Of a stretch of 64,000 nucleotides of DNA, positions 7,947 through 17,230 are shown piece after piece (within the stretch, counting starts at the first letter, position 1; the number at the start of each line of letters is the position of its first letter). The stretch comes from Bradyrhizobium tropiciagri (lineage in GTDB: Bacteria > Pseudomonadota > Alphaproteobacteria > Rhizobiales > Xanthobacteraceae). The position numbers and the translations under genes are program-made. Below the pieces are notes generated by a model, which worked only from the letters and a program-made list of their open reading frames with translations, made no database searches and was not told the DNA's origin. The stretch spans positions 32,601 through 96,600 of the forward strand of contig NZ_LFLZ01000031.1 of NCBI RefSeq assembly GCF_001189845.1, given 5' to 3'.

Positions 7947-9694
7947 GACTTGGCCGCCCCGGCATCGGCGACGATCTTGATCGGCGTCGGCACCGGCGGG
8001 GCGGCGCGCTGCAGCACCTGCGCCAGCACGGTTTCCTTCGGCCCGAAGGTCTGCATGCGGCCGTCCTTCAGCACCAGCAACTGGTCGACCCCTTCGATGC
8101 CGATCGGCCGGTGCGCGACCACGATGACGACGGCGCCGCGCTCGCGGGCGCCGCGCACCGCGCGGGTCAGCGCCTCGTCGCCTTCGCTGTCGAGGTTGGA
8201 ATTCGGCTCGTCCAGCACGATCAGGAACGGACTGCCGTAGAGCGCGCGCGCCAGCGCCACGCGCTGGGCCTGACCGGCGGAGAGCGCAGTGCCCTGCTCG
8301 CCGACCTGTGTGTCGTAGCCCTCGCGCATCTTGATGATCATCTCATGCACGCCGGCCTCCTTGGCCGCCGCGATGATGCCGTCGGACTTGGCCTCGGGAT
8401 CGAACCGGCAGATGTTCTGCGCGACGCTGCCGGCGAACAGTTCGACATCCTGCGGCAGATAGCCGACATGGCGGCCGAGTTCATCCGACGACCACTGATC
8501 GAGCGCGGCGCCGTCGAGCCGCACCTTGCCGCGCACCGGCATCCAGACGCCGACCAGCGCCCGGATCAACGACGACTTGCCGGAGCCGCTCGGGCCAATC
8601 ACGCCGACGCCGCTGCCGGCTTCGACGGCGAAGCTGACGTCCTGCACGATGGGACGCTGGTCGCCCGGCGCGACCATGGTCACCGCTTCGACCGTGAGCT
8701 TCTTCTCCGGCGGCTGCAGCAGCGTCTGCTCCGGCCGCGCCGGAATCTGTTGCAGCAGGCGGTTGAGGCGCTGCCAGCTCTGCCGCGCGGCGACAAAGCT
8801 CTTCCAATGCGCGATCGCAAGATCGACCGGCGCCAGCGCCCGCGCGCTCAGGATCGAGCCGGCGATGATGATGCCGCCGGTGGCCTCCTGGTGGATCACG
8901 AGATAGGCGCCGACCGCGAGCACGGCTGACTGCAGCATCATGCGCAGCACCTTGGCGACCGCACCGAGGCCGCCGGTGACGTCGCTGGCACGCTGATTGC
9001 CGGACAGATACTCCTCGTTGGCCTCGTTCCAGCGCTTGTTCATCCGCCCGGCCATGCCCATCGCCACCAGCACTTCGGCATTGCGGCGGCTGGAGGCGGC
9101 GAGATCGTTGCGCCGCGCCGCGAGCGACATCGCTTCCCTGGCCGGCGTGCGCGACATGTATTCGGTGATCAGCGTCAACGTCACCAAGATGATGGCGCCG
9201 ACCAGCGCCGTGACGCCGAGCAGCCAGTGGAACGCGAAGCAGATCAGCATGTAGAACGGCAGCCAGGGCAGGTCGAAGAACGCGCCGGGGCCCATGCTGC
9301 CGAGGAAGGAGCGCACATTGTCGAGATCGCGCAGCGGCTGCAGGCCCTCGCTGCGATTGCCCGCCATCAGCGGCAGCCGCACGATGGTGTCGAACACCCG
9401 CGCATTGAGCGCCTCGTCGAGCGAGGTGCCGACGCGGCCGAGGATCCGTCCGCGCAGCAGATCGAGCACGCCCTGGGCGATGTAGAGCACGGCGGCGATG
9501 GCGACGAGGCCGACCAGCGTCGGAACGCTGCGGCTCGGCAGCACGCGGTCATAGACCTGCAGCATGAACATCGAACCTGTCAGATACAGCAGGTTGATCA
9601 TGCAACTGATGAGGCCGACGCCGATGAAGGCACTGCGGCATGCGCGCAGCGCCTCAGCCAGTTCGGAACGCCGGACAGCGGGCGCGGCTGCCAT
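7943..9694 (-). CDS. Type I secretion permease/ATPase (PrtD family)
   Basis: A 583-residue fused ABC exporter. The first roughly 300 residues carry five to six membrane helices; the nucleotide-binding domain has Walker A GPSGSGKSS near residue 365, signature LSAGQAQR near 470 and Walker B FLIVLDEP near 490. It has no C39 peptidase domain, as expected for PrtD-type exporters of RTX-like substrates. I chose the ATG at 9694 (MAAAPAVRR); a TTG six codons upstream also keeps the frame open. It is first in a two-gene unit with the HlyD adaptor. A GTGATCAC palindrome lies upstream at 9727-9734. Confidence 0.9.
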   Translation of the reverse strand: MAAAPAVRRSELAEALRACRSAFIGVGLISCMINLLYLTGSMFMLQVYDRVLPSRSVPTLVGLVAIAAVLYIAQGVLDLLRGRILGRVGTSLDEALNARVFDTIVRLPLMAGNRSEGLQPLRDLDNVRSFLGSMGPGAFFDLPWLPFYMLICFAFHWLLGVTALVGAIILVTLTLITEYMSRTPAREAMSLAARRNDLAASSRRNAEVLVAMGMAGRMNKRWNEANEEYLSGNQRASDVTGGLGAVAKVLRMMLQSAVLAVGAYLVIHQEATGGIIIAGSILSARALAPVDLAIAHWKSFVAARQSWQRLNRLLQQIPARPEQTLLQPPEKKLTVEAVTMVAPGDQRPIVQDVSFAVEAGSGVGVIGPSGSGKSSLIRALVGVWMPVRGKVRLDGAALDQWSSDELGRHVGYLPQDVELFAGSVAQNICRFDPEAKSDGIIAAAKEAGVHEMIIKMREGYDTQVGEQGTALSAGQAQRVALARALYGSPFLIVLDEPNSNLDSEGDEALTRAVRGARERGAVVIVVAHRPIGIEGVDQLLVLKDGRMQTFGPKETVLAQVLQRAAPPVPTPIKIVADAGAAKS

Positions 9695-9843
9695 AAAAAC
9701 CGATCTCTGCAAAACAAAAGAGTTACGTGATCACCACGTTGTACAGACGTTTGCGACCACCGTCCATTTCAAGTCGCGCCTAGCAGAGCACGGTTCGCCA
9801 GCTATTTTTGTGATCCCACAGACAGTTGACGGAATAATTAGGG

Positions 9844-10716
9844 TTAACCGGCCGCGGAACCTTGGCCTGAGCCGGGGGCGCTTCTCGGAAAGGGCACGAG
9901 AACGACCGACATCGAGACCCGGCCGATCTCGCCATCGACATCGAGCAACACCCCGCTGCCGACACCAAGCCCGGCCTCCGGGCGCCAGCGCGCCTCGGCG
10001 CGAACGCCGATCCACGCGCCCCGCGGCGGCCTGAACAGCTGCACCGCGAGGTTCGGATTGGGATCGGCCACCACGTTCTGCACCGGGCGCGCGATGCCAT
10101 GGGTCCAGTCGGCCGGACCGAGCACCCGCGCGAGCGGGCCGGCATCCGCAATCACGTCATGATGCATGCGAAACCAGGCGACATCGCCGCCGGCCCGGGC
10201 CTCCATCGCGTCCATGAACCAGCTGCGGCCATGGACGGCGTGCAGGCTGCGCAACGGAAAGCGCATGGGATCGACCGGGTCGGCTGCGTTGCGGTGAAAG
10301 CCGGGGATCTCGACCGCACGTTCGCGTGACAGCGTCACGCGCACGGTCGCACAGGGCTGCGCCTCGCCGGCCGGCCAGAGCGTGTTGTCGACGACGCTGA
10401 CCCGGCCGCCTTCGGTCACGACCGTCACTTGCGTACGCAACTCCGCCATTGGCGTCGGCCGCAGGAACCAGGCCGAGGCCGAGATCGCGGTGCCCCAATT
10501 GCGCGCATTGGCCATGGCCTCGACCTCGGCGGTCAGGAGGCTCGCGACCGCGCCGCCCTGGAGGCCAGCGAACGGCCCGGCCGCCAGCGCAGCGGGCCTC
10601 CAGTGATGCGGCGTGGCTGTAGGTTCGAAGATGGCCAAGGCGAGCAGTCCCTGAGGTGAGCGGGATTGAGCGTTTGGCCAATCTGATCCAAGAATAGTGC
10701 CATGACAAAAGGCCAT
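9844..10716 (-). CDS. Acyl-CoA thioesterase-like protein (TesB-type double hotdog)
   Basis: A protein of up to 290 residues with the layout of the thioesterase-like (4HBT_3) superfamily: two hotdog halves, with GPFAGLQGGAVASLL helix at the start of the first and ADWTHGIARPVQNVVADPNPNLAVQLFRP in the second. It probably hydrolyses an acyl-CoA; substrate unknown. The ATG at 10716 would overlap the divergent LysR gene by 15 bases, so a later start, such as the TTG at 10638 (MAIFEP), is likely. Location beside LysR suggests that regulator controls it. Confidence 0.7.
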   Translation of the reverse strand: MAFCHGTILGSDWPNAQSRSPQGLLALAIFEPTATPHHWRPAALAAGPFAGLQGGAVASLLTAEVEAMANARNWGTAISASAWFLRPTPMAELRTQVTVVTEGGRVSVVDNTLWPAGEAQPCATVRVTLSRERAVEIPGFHRNAADPVDPMRFPLRSLHAVHGRSWFMDAMEARAGGDVAWFRMHHDVIADAGPLARVLGPADWTHGIARPVQNVVADPNPNLAVQLFRPPRGAWIGVRAEARWRPEAGLGVGSGVLLDVDGEIGRVSMSVVLVPFPRSAPGSGQGSAAG

Positions 10717-11655
10717 TCATCACTTGAGGTGAGCAGGATTCACCCATTGGATGCCCCCGATCCGCGGGTCATCCCGCCGCTGGCGGCGCTGCTCGCCTTC
10801 GAGCGCGCCGCCACGCAGCTCAGCTTCCGCCGCGCCGCCCGCGACCTGTCGCTGAGCCCGTCGGCGATCAGCCACCAGATCCGCGGGTTGGAGCAGCAGT
10901 TCGGCACCAGGCTATTCGTCCGTGGCGCGCGCTCGGTGCGGCTGACCACGGACGGCGAGCGCTACCTTGCAAAGGTGTCGGCGGCGCTGGCGACGCTCGA
11001 CGAGGCGAGCCGCGACATGCTGCGGCAACGCGGCGAGACCGGCGGGGAACTGTGGATCAGCTCACTGCCGTTCTTCACCAGCGCGGTGCTGCTGCCGGCG
11101 CTGCCGGAATTCAAGCGTCGCCATCCGCAACTGACTCTGCGGATCGAGGCCACCCATCAATATGCCGACTTCACCAGCTCCCGCGTCGACGTCGCGATCC
11201 GCTACGGACGGGAACATGCCGCCGGGCTGAGGGTCGAGCCGCTGGTCCAGGTCAGGGGATTGCCGGTCTGCACGCCGGCGCTGGTCAAGGCAGGGCTTCG
11301 GGCTCCTGCAGACCTGTCGCGCGAGGTGCTGATCCACGTCACGACGCAACCGCGCGCATGGCCGGCCTGGCTGAAGGAGGCCGGGCTGCCGCAGCTCGCC
11401 CCGCGCGGGCATCTGTGGCTCGACAGCGTACCGGCGATGCTGGAAGCCGCCGAGCACGGGCTCGGCGTGGCACTCGCGATGGCGCCTCTCATCAAGGCAC
11501 GGCCTGGCTTCGGCAAGCGGCTGGTGGCGCCGTTTGCGTTCGAGCCGGCGCATCACGAGACGATCTATTTGGTCTCCCGCACCGAGCAGGCGCGGGACCG
11601 GCGGATATCAGCGGTGCGGCGCTGGATCGCCGACGCGGTTGCGCGGGCGAGCTAG
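10702..11655 (+). CDS. LysR-family transcriptional regulator (GcvA-like)
   Basis: A LysR-type protein of 317 residues: winged helix-turn-helix at about residues 20-80 (LSFRRAARDLSLSPSAISHQ), then a periplasmic-binding-like effector domain to the end. The helix resembles the GcvA subgroup, in which the regulator sits beside varied catabolic targets. It is divergent from the thioesterase gene with overlapping start regions, so the true start may be the GTG at 10729. Its stop and the stop of the convergent ABC ATPase share one palindromic CTAG at 11652-11655. Confidence 0.85.
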   Translation: MTKGHSSLEVSRIHPLDAPDPRVIPPLAALLAFERAATQLSFRRAARDLSLSPSAISHQIRGLEQQFGTRLFVRGARSVRLTTDGERYLAKVSAALATLDEASRDMLRQRGETGGELWISSLPFFTSAVLLPALPEFKRRHPQLTLRIEATHQYADFTSSRVDVAIRYGREHAAGLRVEPLVQVRGLPVCTPALVKAGLRAPADLSREVLIHVTTQPRAWPAWLKEAGLPQLAPRGHLWLDSVPAMLEAAEHGLGVALAMAPLIKARPGFGKRLVAPFAFEPAHHETIYLVSRTEQARDRRISAVRRWIADAVARAS

Positions 11656-12629
11656 ACCGTCACTGCCGTTGGCTCGGCCAGGACGCAGCGTGCCAGACGG
11701 CCGGGCGCAACCTGCACGCAGGGCGGCAGGCTCTCGCTGCAGCGCGGCTCGGCGAACTTGCAGCGTGGTGCAAAGGAGCAACTGGCCGGCGCATTGTCGA
11801 GCGACGGCGGCGTGCCCGGGATGGTCTCGAGCCGCTGGCCGCGCATCGCGCCGTGAATGGTCGAAGCCAGCAAGCCCTTCGCATAAGGATGCACCGGCGT
11901 ACGGACGATATCGCGCAAGGCGCCCTGCTCCACGATCTGCCCGGCATACATCACCGCGACGCGGTCGCAGATTTCAATGGCAACGCCGATGTCATGGGTG
12001 ACGAAGATGACGGACATGCCGAACTCGCGCTGCAATTCACGCAGCAGCAGCAGGATCTGGATCTGCACGGTGGCATCGAGCGCCGTGGTCGGCTCGTCCG
12101 CGAGCAGTATCTTCGGCTTGCAGGCCAGCGCCAGCGCGATCATCGCACGCTGGCGCATGCCGCCCGACATCTCGTGCGGATAGGACTCCAGCCGCCGCTT
12201 CGCCGAGGGGATCCGCACCACTTCGAGCATCTCGAGCGCGCGGGCCGTGGCCTCGCGCTCACTCTTGCCCTCGTGACGCATCACCGTCTCGGCGATCTGG
12301 CGGCCGATGGTGTAGACCGGATCGAGCGCCAGCGCCGGCTCCTGGAAGATCATCGAGACGGTCTGGCCGCGGAATGCGGACAGCGCCTCGTCGTCCATCG
12401 CCAGCACCTCCCGGCCCAGCACCTTCACGCTGCCGGAGATCTGCGTGCGTTTTCGCGGCAGCAGCCGCATCAGCGCGCGCAAGGTCACGCTCTTGCCCGA
12501 GCCGGACTCGCCGAGCAGCCCCAACACCTCGCCTTCGCCGAGCTGCAGGCTGAGATCGTTCACGGCATGGACCGTGCGATCGCCGGTGAAGCGGATGTTG
12601 AGGTTGTCGATCTCGACGAGGCTAGTCAT
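11652..12629 (-). CDS. Peptide-type ABC transporter ATP-binding protein (DppD/OppD)
   Basis: A 325-residue ATPase with Walker A GESGSGKSV near residue 40, signature MSGGMRQRAMIALAL, Walker B ILLADEPTTALD and the oligopeptide-transporter C-terminal extension with four cysteines (CSFAPRCKF...C...C), which in relatives binds an iron-sulfur cluster. It powers import with the DppF partner at 14229-15302. Unusually it is last in the operon, separated from the other transporter genes by an amidase and a small subunit gene, and overlaps the amidase stop by four bases (ATGA). Confidence 0.9.
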   Translation of the reverse strand: MTSLVEIDNLNIRFTGDRTVHAVNDLSLQLGEGEVLGLLGESGSGKSVTLRALMRLLPRKRTQISGSVKVLGREVLAMDDEALSAFRGQTVSMIFQEPALALDPVYTIGRQIAETVMRHEGKSEREATARALEMLEVVRIPSAKRRLESYPHEMSGGMRQRAMIALALACKPKILLADEPTTALDATVQIQILLLLRELQREFGMSVIFVTHDIGVAIEICDRVAVMYAGQIVEQGALRDIVRTPVHPYAKGLLASTIHGAMRGQRLETIPGTPPSLDNAPASCSFAPRCKFAEPRCSESLPPCVQVAPGRLARCVLAEPTAVTV

Positions 12630-14038
12630 GCGAGCTTGGGCACCCTGGCGTGGAAGTCGGTCGCACGCTGGAAGGCGACGCCGATCCGAAGCAAGGTGGC
12701 TTCTTCGAAGGAGCGGCCGATCAGCTGCATCCCGACCGGCAGACCCTCCTTGGTGAAGCCCGAGGGGATCGAAAGCGACGGCAGGCCGAGATAATTGACC
12801 GGACGGGTGAACCGCGTCAGCCGCTGGATCACCGCTTCCGCGCCCGGACCGTTGCCGACATCGCTCTCGGCGATGGTCGGCGCCGACACCGGGGCCGACG
12901 GCGCGATCACGGCATCGACACCGCTGACCGCCGCGTTGTGCGCGGCGAGCGCAGGTCCGCGCCAGCGCATCGCCTCGAGATAGGTGACCGCGGGAATGGT
13001 CAGGCCATTCTGCAACCGCATCAGGACCTGCGCGCCATAATCCTGCGGCCGCTCGATCATCCAGCGCTTGTGGAGCGCCGCGGCCTCGACCGCGAGCACC
13101 AGTTGCGACGCGGCGCTGAGCTGGCGCTGATCGGGCAGCTCGACCTTGACGATCTCGACGCCTTCCTTCGTCAGCGTCGCCACCGTCTCGTCGAGGATGC
13201 GCGCAACCTCGGGATCGAGGTCGTCGACATAGAACGCCGTCGGGACGCCGATCTTGAGACCCTTCAGCGACTGCCTGGTCGCAGCCATGTAGTCCGGCAC
13301 CGGCTGTGTCGATGCCGTCATATCCTCAGGATCGGCGCCGGCCATCAGGCCGAGCAGCAGCGCACAATCCTCCGCGGTCTGCGCCAGCGGGCCGACGGTA
13401 TCGAGCGACTGCGACAGCGGCATCGCGCCGGCGCGGCTGACGCGGCCGACCGTCGTCTTCAGGCCAGTGACGCCGCAGAAATGCGCGGGCATCCGCACCG
13501 AGCCGCCGGTGTCGGAGCCGAGTGCGGCAAAGGTCAAGCGCGCGGCAACCGCCGAGCCCGAGCCCGACGACGAGCCGCCGGTGATATGCTCGGTGTTCCA
13601 GGGATTGCGCACTGCGCCGTAATGCACGTTGTGGCCGGTCGGCCCGTAGGCGAACTCGACCATCTGCAGCGAGCCGAGCCGGACCTGTCCGGCATCCTTC
13701 ATCCGCTGCAACGCTGTCGCGGTTGCCTTCGGCACGAAATCGCGGCGGATCAGCGAGCCGCAGGTCACGACCTTGCCGGCCTCGTAATACATGTCCTTGT
13801 GCGCCAGCGGCACGCCGTGCAGCGGACCGCGACTGTTGCCCTTGGCGAGCGCGGCATCGGCCTCGGTTGCGGCGGCAAGCGCCTGTTCGGATTCGATCGC
13901 CATATAGGCATTCAGCCGCGGCTGCCACTCGGCGATCCGATGCAGCACGGCGCGCGTCACCTCATGCGAGGAGACCTTCTTCTCTGCAATCGCCTTGGCG
14001 ACTGCGGTCAGTGTCATTAGGGCCGGATCAGAGCTCAT
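12626..14038 (-). CDS. Amidase-signature enzyme (GatA/AtzE-like)
   Basis: A 470-residue amidase-signature hydrolase. The Ser-cisSer-Lys triad is visible: K81 in HGVPLAHKD, the GGSSSGSG run at residues 154-161, and S180 in GSDTGGS. It hydrolyses an amide bond; substrate unknown. The gene overlaps by ATGA both the small AtzG-like gene before it and the DppD gene after it, so enzyme and importer are made together, which suggests the transported compound is its substrate. The ATG at 14038 follows from that overlap; the frame remains open upstream but encodes shadow sequence. Confidence 0.88.
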   Translation of the reverse strand: MSSDPALMTLTAVAKAIAEKKVSSHEVTRAVLHRIAEWQPRLNAYMAIESEQALAAATEADAALAKGNSRGPLHGVPLAHKDMYYEAGKVVTCGSLIRRDFVPKATATALQRMKDAGQVRLGSLQMVEFAYGPTGHNVHYGAVRNPWNTEHITGGSSSGSGSAVAARLTFAALGSDTGGSVRMPAHFCGVTGLKTTVGRVSRAGAMPLSQSLDTVGPLAQTAEDCALLLGLMAGADPEDMTASTQPVPDYMAATRQSLKGLKIGVPTAFYVDDLDPEVARILDETVATLTKEGVEIVKVELPDQRQLSAASQLVLAVEAAALHKRWMIERPQDYGAQVLMRLQNGLTIPAVTYLEAMRWRGPALAAHNAAVSGVDAVIAPSAPVSAPTIAESDVGNGPGAEAVIQRLTRFTRPVNYLGLPSLSIPSGFTKEGLPVGMQLIGRSFEEATLLRIGVAFQRATDFHARVPKLA

Positions 14039-14232
14039 TTCGACACCTTCGCGATCTGCGCCAGCAGGAAGCTCGCGGGTTCGAGGTCGAAGGGCAGCGT
14101 GCCGGAGATCGGGGCGAAGCCGTCGAATGCGGGTCCGATCGAATTGGCGATGCGGGCGGCGGTTTCGTCGTCGGCGGGCACGTCGGCGACGTGCGCGATC
14201 ACCTTGACGTCCTTGGGGGTGGGTCTGGTCAT
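14035..14232 (-). CDS. Small AtzG/GatC-like amidase subunit (DUF4089-type)
   Basis: A 65-residue protein that is mostly helical, with a DDETAARIANSIGPAF segment and an ending PFDLEPASFLLAQI. This resembles the short AtzG/DUF4089 proteins that bind and stabilise AtzE-type amidases much as GatC binds GatA; the match is by pattern, not by search. It begins with ATG at 14232, overlapping the DppF stop, and ends overlapping the amidase start (ATGA at both ends), exactly where a subunit of that amidase should be. A longer in-frame start is open but lies inside dppF. Confidence 0.7.
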   Translation of the reverse strand: MTRPTPKDVKVIAHVADVPADDETAARIANSIGPAFDGFAPISGTLPFDLEPASFLLAQIAKVSK

Positions 14233-15302
14233 GCCGCGTTTTCTCCTTTTGCTTTTGCCGGCGCGCGGCTGTGCCCCGAGCCAGGAATGGCCATGAAGCA
14301 CGCCGCTTGATGGCCCATTGTATCGAGATCGCTGAGTTTAGGCGTGTCGTTTGCGCAGAGCGGCTCCGCAAACGGACAACGGGTGTGAAACCGGCAGCCC
14401 GACGGCGGATCGATCGGGTTGGGCGGATCACCCGAGATCGGCGGCACCTCGGTGCGCCTGTCGGGATCCGATGACGGCATCGCCGCCAGCAGCGCGCGGG
14501 TATAGGGATGCGCCGGCGCATCCCAGACCGCATCGACCGGACCGAGCTCGACGACTTCGCCGAGATACATCACCAGAACGCGGTCGGAGATGTAGCGTAC
14601 AACGTTGAGATCGTGGCTGATGAAGAGATAGGTCAGGCCGAATTCGCGCTTCAGGTCCGCGAGCAGGTTGAGCACCTGCGCCTCGACCGATTTGTCGAGC
14701 GCGGACACCGCCTCATCGAGGATCACGAGCCGCGGTGACAGCGCGAGCGCGCGGGCGATATTGACGCGCTGGCGCTGGCCGCCCGACACTTCATGCGGAT
14801 AGCGGTTGGCGAAGATCTCCGGCCGCAGGCCGACCTTGCCGAGCAGCTCGCGCGCCAGCGTCCGTGCCGTGTCATCGGCCATGCCGTGGACTTTCGGTCC
14901 GAAGGCGATGGACTCCTCGATGGTGAGGCGCGGATTGAGCGAGGCGTAGCTGTCCTGGAACACCATCTGCACGCCGCGGCGCAGGTCGCGCAGCGAGAGC
15001 GACGGACCGACCTGCCTTCCATCATAGATGATGTCGCCGGCATCGCGCGTCATCAGATGCATCAACAGCCGCGCGGTGGTCGACTTGCCGCAGCCGGATT
15101 CGCCGACAATGCCGACGGTCTCGCCCTTCATGACCGCGAAGCTGACGTCGTCGACCGCGCGCACGGTCTTGCGCGGGCTGAACAGCCCGCCGCGCACCGG
15201 GAAGTGCTTGGTCAGCCCGTTGACCTGCAGCAGCGGCTGCGCGGCGCCGCCAATATCGGCGACCGGCTCCAGCATGTCGGCTGAAAGATTGGTGTCGCTC
15301 AT
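14229..15302 (-). CDS. Peptide-type ABC transporter ATP-binding protein (DppF/OppF)
   Basis: A 357-residue ATPase: Walker A GESGCGKST near residue 66, signature VSGGQRQRVNIARAL, Walker B LVILDEAVSALD (Ala where most have Pro after Glu), and the C-terminal extension with cysteines (CRFHTRCPFAEPLC). The Pro-to-Ala change after the catalytic Glu is also seen in many DppF proteins. It pairs with the DppD-like ATPase. ATG at 15302 lies two bases after the permease stop; I rejected a much longer open frame upstream that only mirrors the permease gene. Confidence 0.9.
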   Translation of the reverse strand: MSDTNLSADMLEPVADIGGAAQPLLQVNGLTKHFPVRGGLFSPRKTVRAVDDVSFAVMKGETVGIVGESGCGKSTTARLLMHLMTRDAGDIIYDGRQVGPSLSLRDLRRGVQMVFQDSYASLNPRLTIEESIAFGPKVHGMADDTARTLARELLGKVGLRPEIFANRYPHEVSGGQRQRVNIARALALSPRLVILDEAVSALDKSVEAQVLNLLADLKREFGLTYLFISHDLNVVRYISDRVLVMYLGEVVELGPVDAVWDAPAHPYTRALLAAMPSSDPDRRTEVPPISGDPPNPIDPPSGCRFHTRCPFAEPLCANDTPKLSDLDTMGHQAACFMAIPGSGHSRAPAKAKGENAA

Positions 15303-15304
15303 CG

Positions 15305-16192
15305 CTAGTTCCTGATGTCCATGGCGCTGCGCATGCCGTCGCTGAGCAGGTTGAAGCAGATCGAGACCGCGAAGATCATCGCGCCCGGCAGCGCCGCAAC
15401 CCACGGATTGACATAGATCGCGGTGCGCAGCGTGTTCAGCATCAGGCCCCATTCCGGCTCCGGCGGCTTGGTGCCGAGCCCGAGGAAGGACAGACCGGCG
15501 GCGAGGATCATCGACACCGAGATCAGGCCGGTGGCGTAGACGAAGATCGGGCCGAGCACGTTGCCGAGCATGTGCACCCGCATGATGGTGAAGGGACCGG
15601 CGCCCGAGGCGCGCGCTGCCTCGACGAAATCCATGTTGCGGACGCCGGTGGTGACGCTCTCGGCGACGCGGGTAATCTGCGGCACGAACACGATGGTCAG
15701 CGACACGATCGAATTGGTGATGCCGGCCCCGAGCGCCCCCGAGATCGCGATCGCCAGCAGCACCGACGGAAAGGCATAGAACACGTCGACCGTGCGCATG
15801 ATCGCGGTGTTGAGCTTGCCGCCGACATAGCCGGCGACGAGGCCGAGCGAGGTGCCGATCACGAAGGCGAGGATCACCGGCAGGATGCCGATCACCAGCG
15901 AAAGACGTCCGCCATAGATCAGGCGCGCCAGCATGTCGCGCCCGAGTTCGTCGGTGCCGAGCGGATAGCCCGGCGTGCCGATGTGGCGCAGGCGGCGGAT
16001 CATCGAGCCCTGATAGGGATCGGCGAGATGCAGCCACGGTGCCAGCAGCGCCGAGGCAAGGATCAGCAGCAGGATGACGGCGCAGGCCATGCTGACCTTG
16101 TCGCGCCGGATGCGGCGCCCAACCGTCGCCCAATAGCCGCGCGCCTTGCTCGCTGGTGCGGCCTGCAATGCAGTATCCGACATCGCACTCAT
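15305..16192 (-). CDS. Peptide-type ABC transporter permease (DppC)
   Basis: A 295-residue inner-membrane permease with about six membrane helices and the cytoplasmic EAA-loop (EAARASGAGPFTIMRVHMLGN) that contacts the ATPases. The N-terminal tail and the LGTDELGRDMLARLIYG segment are typical of the DppC/OppC subgroup. It starts at ATG 16192, with AGGAAGG just upstream; the second ATG nine bases on is possible. A GCATGATC-type repeat (16210-16259) separates it from the DppB-like gene. Confidence 0.9.
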   Translation of the reverse strand: MSAMSDTALQAAPASKARGYWATVGRRIRRDKVSMACAVILLLILASALLAPWLHLADPYQGSMIRRLRHIGTPGYPLGTDELGRDMLARLIYGGRLSLVIGILPVILAFVIGTSLGLVAGYVGGKLNTAIMRTVDVFYAFPSVLLAIAISGALGAGITNSIVSLTIVFVPQITRVAESVTTGVRNMDFVEAARASGAGPFTIMRVHMLGNVLGPIFVYATGLISVSMILAAGLSFLGLGTKPPEPEWGLMLNTLRTAIYVNPWVAALPGAMIFAVSICFNLLSDGMRSAMDIRN

Positions 16193-16209
16193 AGGAAGGC
16201 TCTTAGTTG

Positions 16210-16259
16210 GAGCATGATCTTCACGGAAAACCGGTCTCCACTTTTCCGGATCATGCTCT
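16210..16259. repeat. GCATGATC-type palindromic repeat (copy c)
   Basis: GAGCATGATC and GATCATGCTC are inverted ends around GGAAAACCGG and CTTTTCCGG. On the minus strand it abuts the TAG stop of the DppB-like gene, reading TAG-AGCATGATCC, and precedes dppC, so it lies inside the operon. Confidence 0.85.
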
Positions 16260-17210
16260 AGCTCCGCTTGATGCGCGGATCGATCGCGGCCTGCGCGATG
16301 TCGACCAGGAGATTGAGCAGCACGAAGAACAGCGCCAGCACCAGGATCGTGCCCTGCAGCAGCGGAAGATCGCGCTGGAAGATCGCCGAGTTGAGCAACA
16401 GGCCCGAACCCGGCCATGAGAACACCGTCTCGATCAGGATCGAGCCGCCGAGCATGTAACCAAGCTGCAGGCCCATCACCGCGAGCGCGGTCGGCGCCGC
16501 GTTCTTGACGACATGACGGAACACCTCGGTCTCGCGCAGGCCCTTGGCGCGCAGCGCTTCGACGAAATCCTGGCTCAGGATGTCACCGGTCAGCGCACGC
16601 ACGGTGCGGGTGACGATGCCCATCGGGATCACCGAGGTGGTGATCGCCGGCAGCACCAGGTAGCGCAGGTGCTCCCAGTCCCACGCCCAGGCGCCGGAGC
16701 CGCCGGGCCCGGCGCGACCGCGGGCAGCCAGTTGAGCTGCACCGAGAAGATGATGACCAGCACCATGCCGAGCCAGTAATGCGGCAACGAGACGCCGGCG
16801 ATCGCAATTGACGTCGCGACCTTGTCGACCCAGGTGTCGCGGAAATAGCCGGCGATCAGCCCGAACAGCAGGCCGAGCGTGAAGCCGATCATCGCAGCCG
16901 CAATCGCCAGCATCACGGTGTTGCCGACCGCGCGCATCACCTCCGACAGGACCGGCCGCCCGGTCGCGATCGAATTGCCGAGATCGCCATGGATCGCGCG
17001 CCATAGCCAGAGACCGAATTGCACCGGCAATGGACGATCGAAGCCATAGGCGGCGCGCAATTGCGCGGCGAGCTCCTGCGAGGCATCGGCCGGCAGCACC
17101 GCGACCAGGGGATCGCCGGGCGTGATGTGCACCAGGAGGAAGCACACCAGCGCGACGCTGAGCACGATCGGAATGACGTAGACGATCCGTCTGGACGTAT
17201 AGGCGAGCAC
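16258..17210 (-). pseudogene. Peptide-type ABC permease (DppB), split by a frameshift
   Basis: The N-terminal half (LAYTSRRIVYVIPIVLSVAL... to NWLPAV) is in one frame and the C-terminal half (GSGAWAWDWEHLRYLVLPAI to the end) in another, with the switch near 16705-16720 in a G/C run. The span is 953 bases; one added base gives a 317-residue DppB-type permease with all six helices and the EAL/EAA loop. Adding G restores VGAGPGGSG. Either a base is missing from the sequence or the gene is newly inactivated; all surrounding genes are intact. Start is GTG at 17210. Confidence 0.85.
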
Positions 17211-17230
17211 GTTTGCGTTCTTTCTTCCTT

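Noticed and set aside
7032..8240. A 402-residue open frame opposite the type I secretion genes
   Set aside because: It mirrors the HlyD and ABC genes, is extremely rich in Arg, Ala and Asp/His, and shows no domain. GC-rich third positions keep antisense frames open.
14229..16133. A 634-residue fusion of permease region and DppF
   Set aside because: The first 275 residues are the wrong frame of the DppC gene. The true DppF start is at 15302, just after the permease stop.
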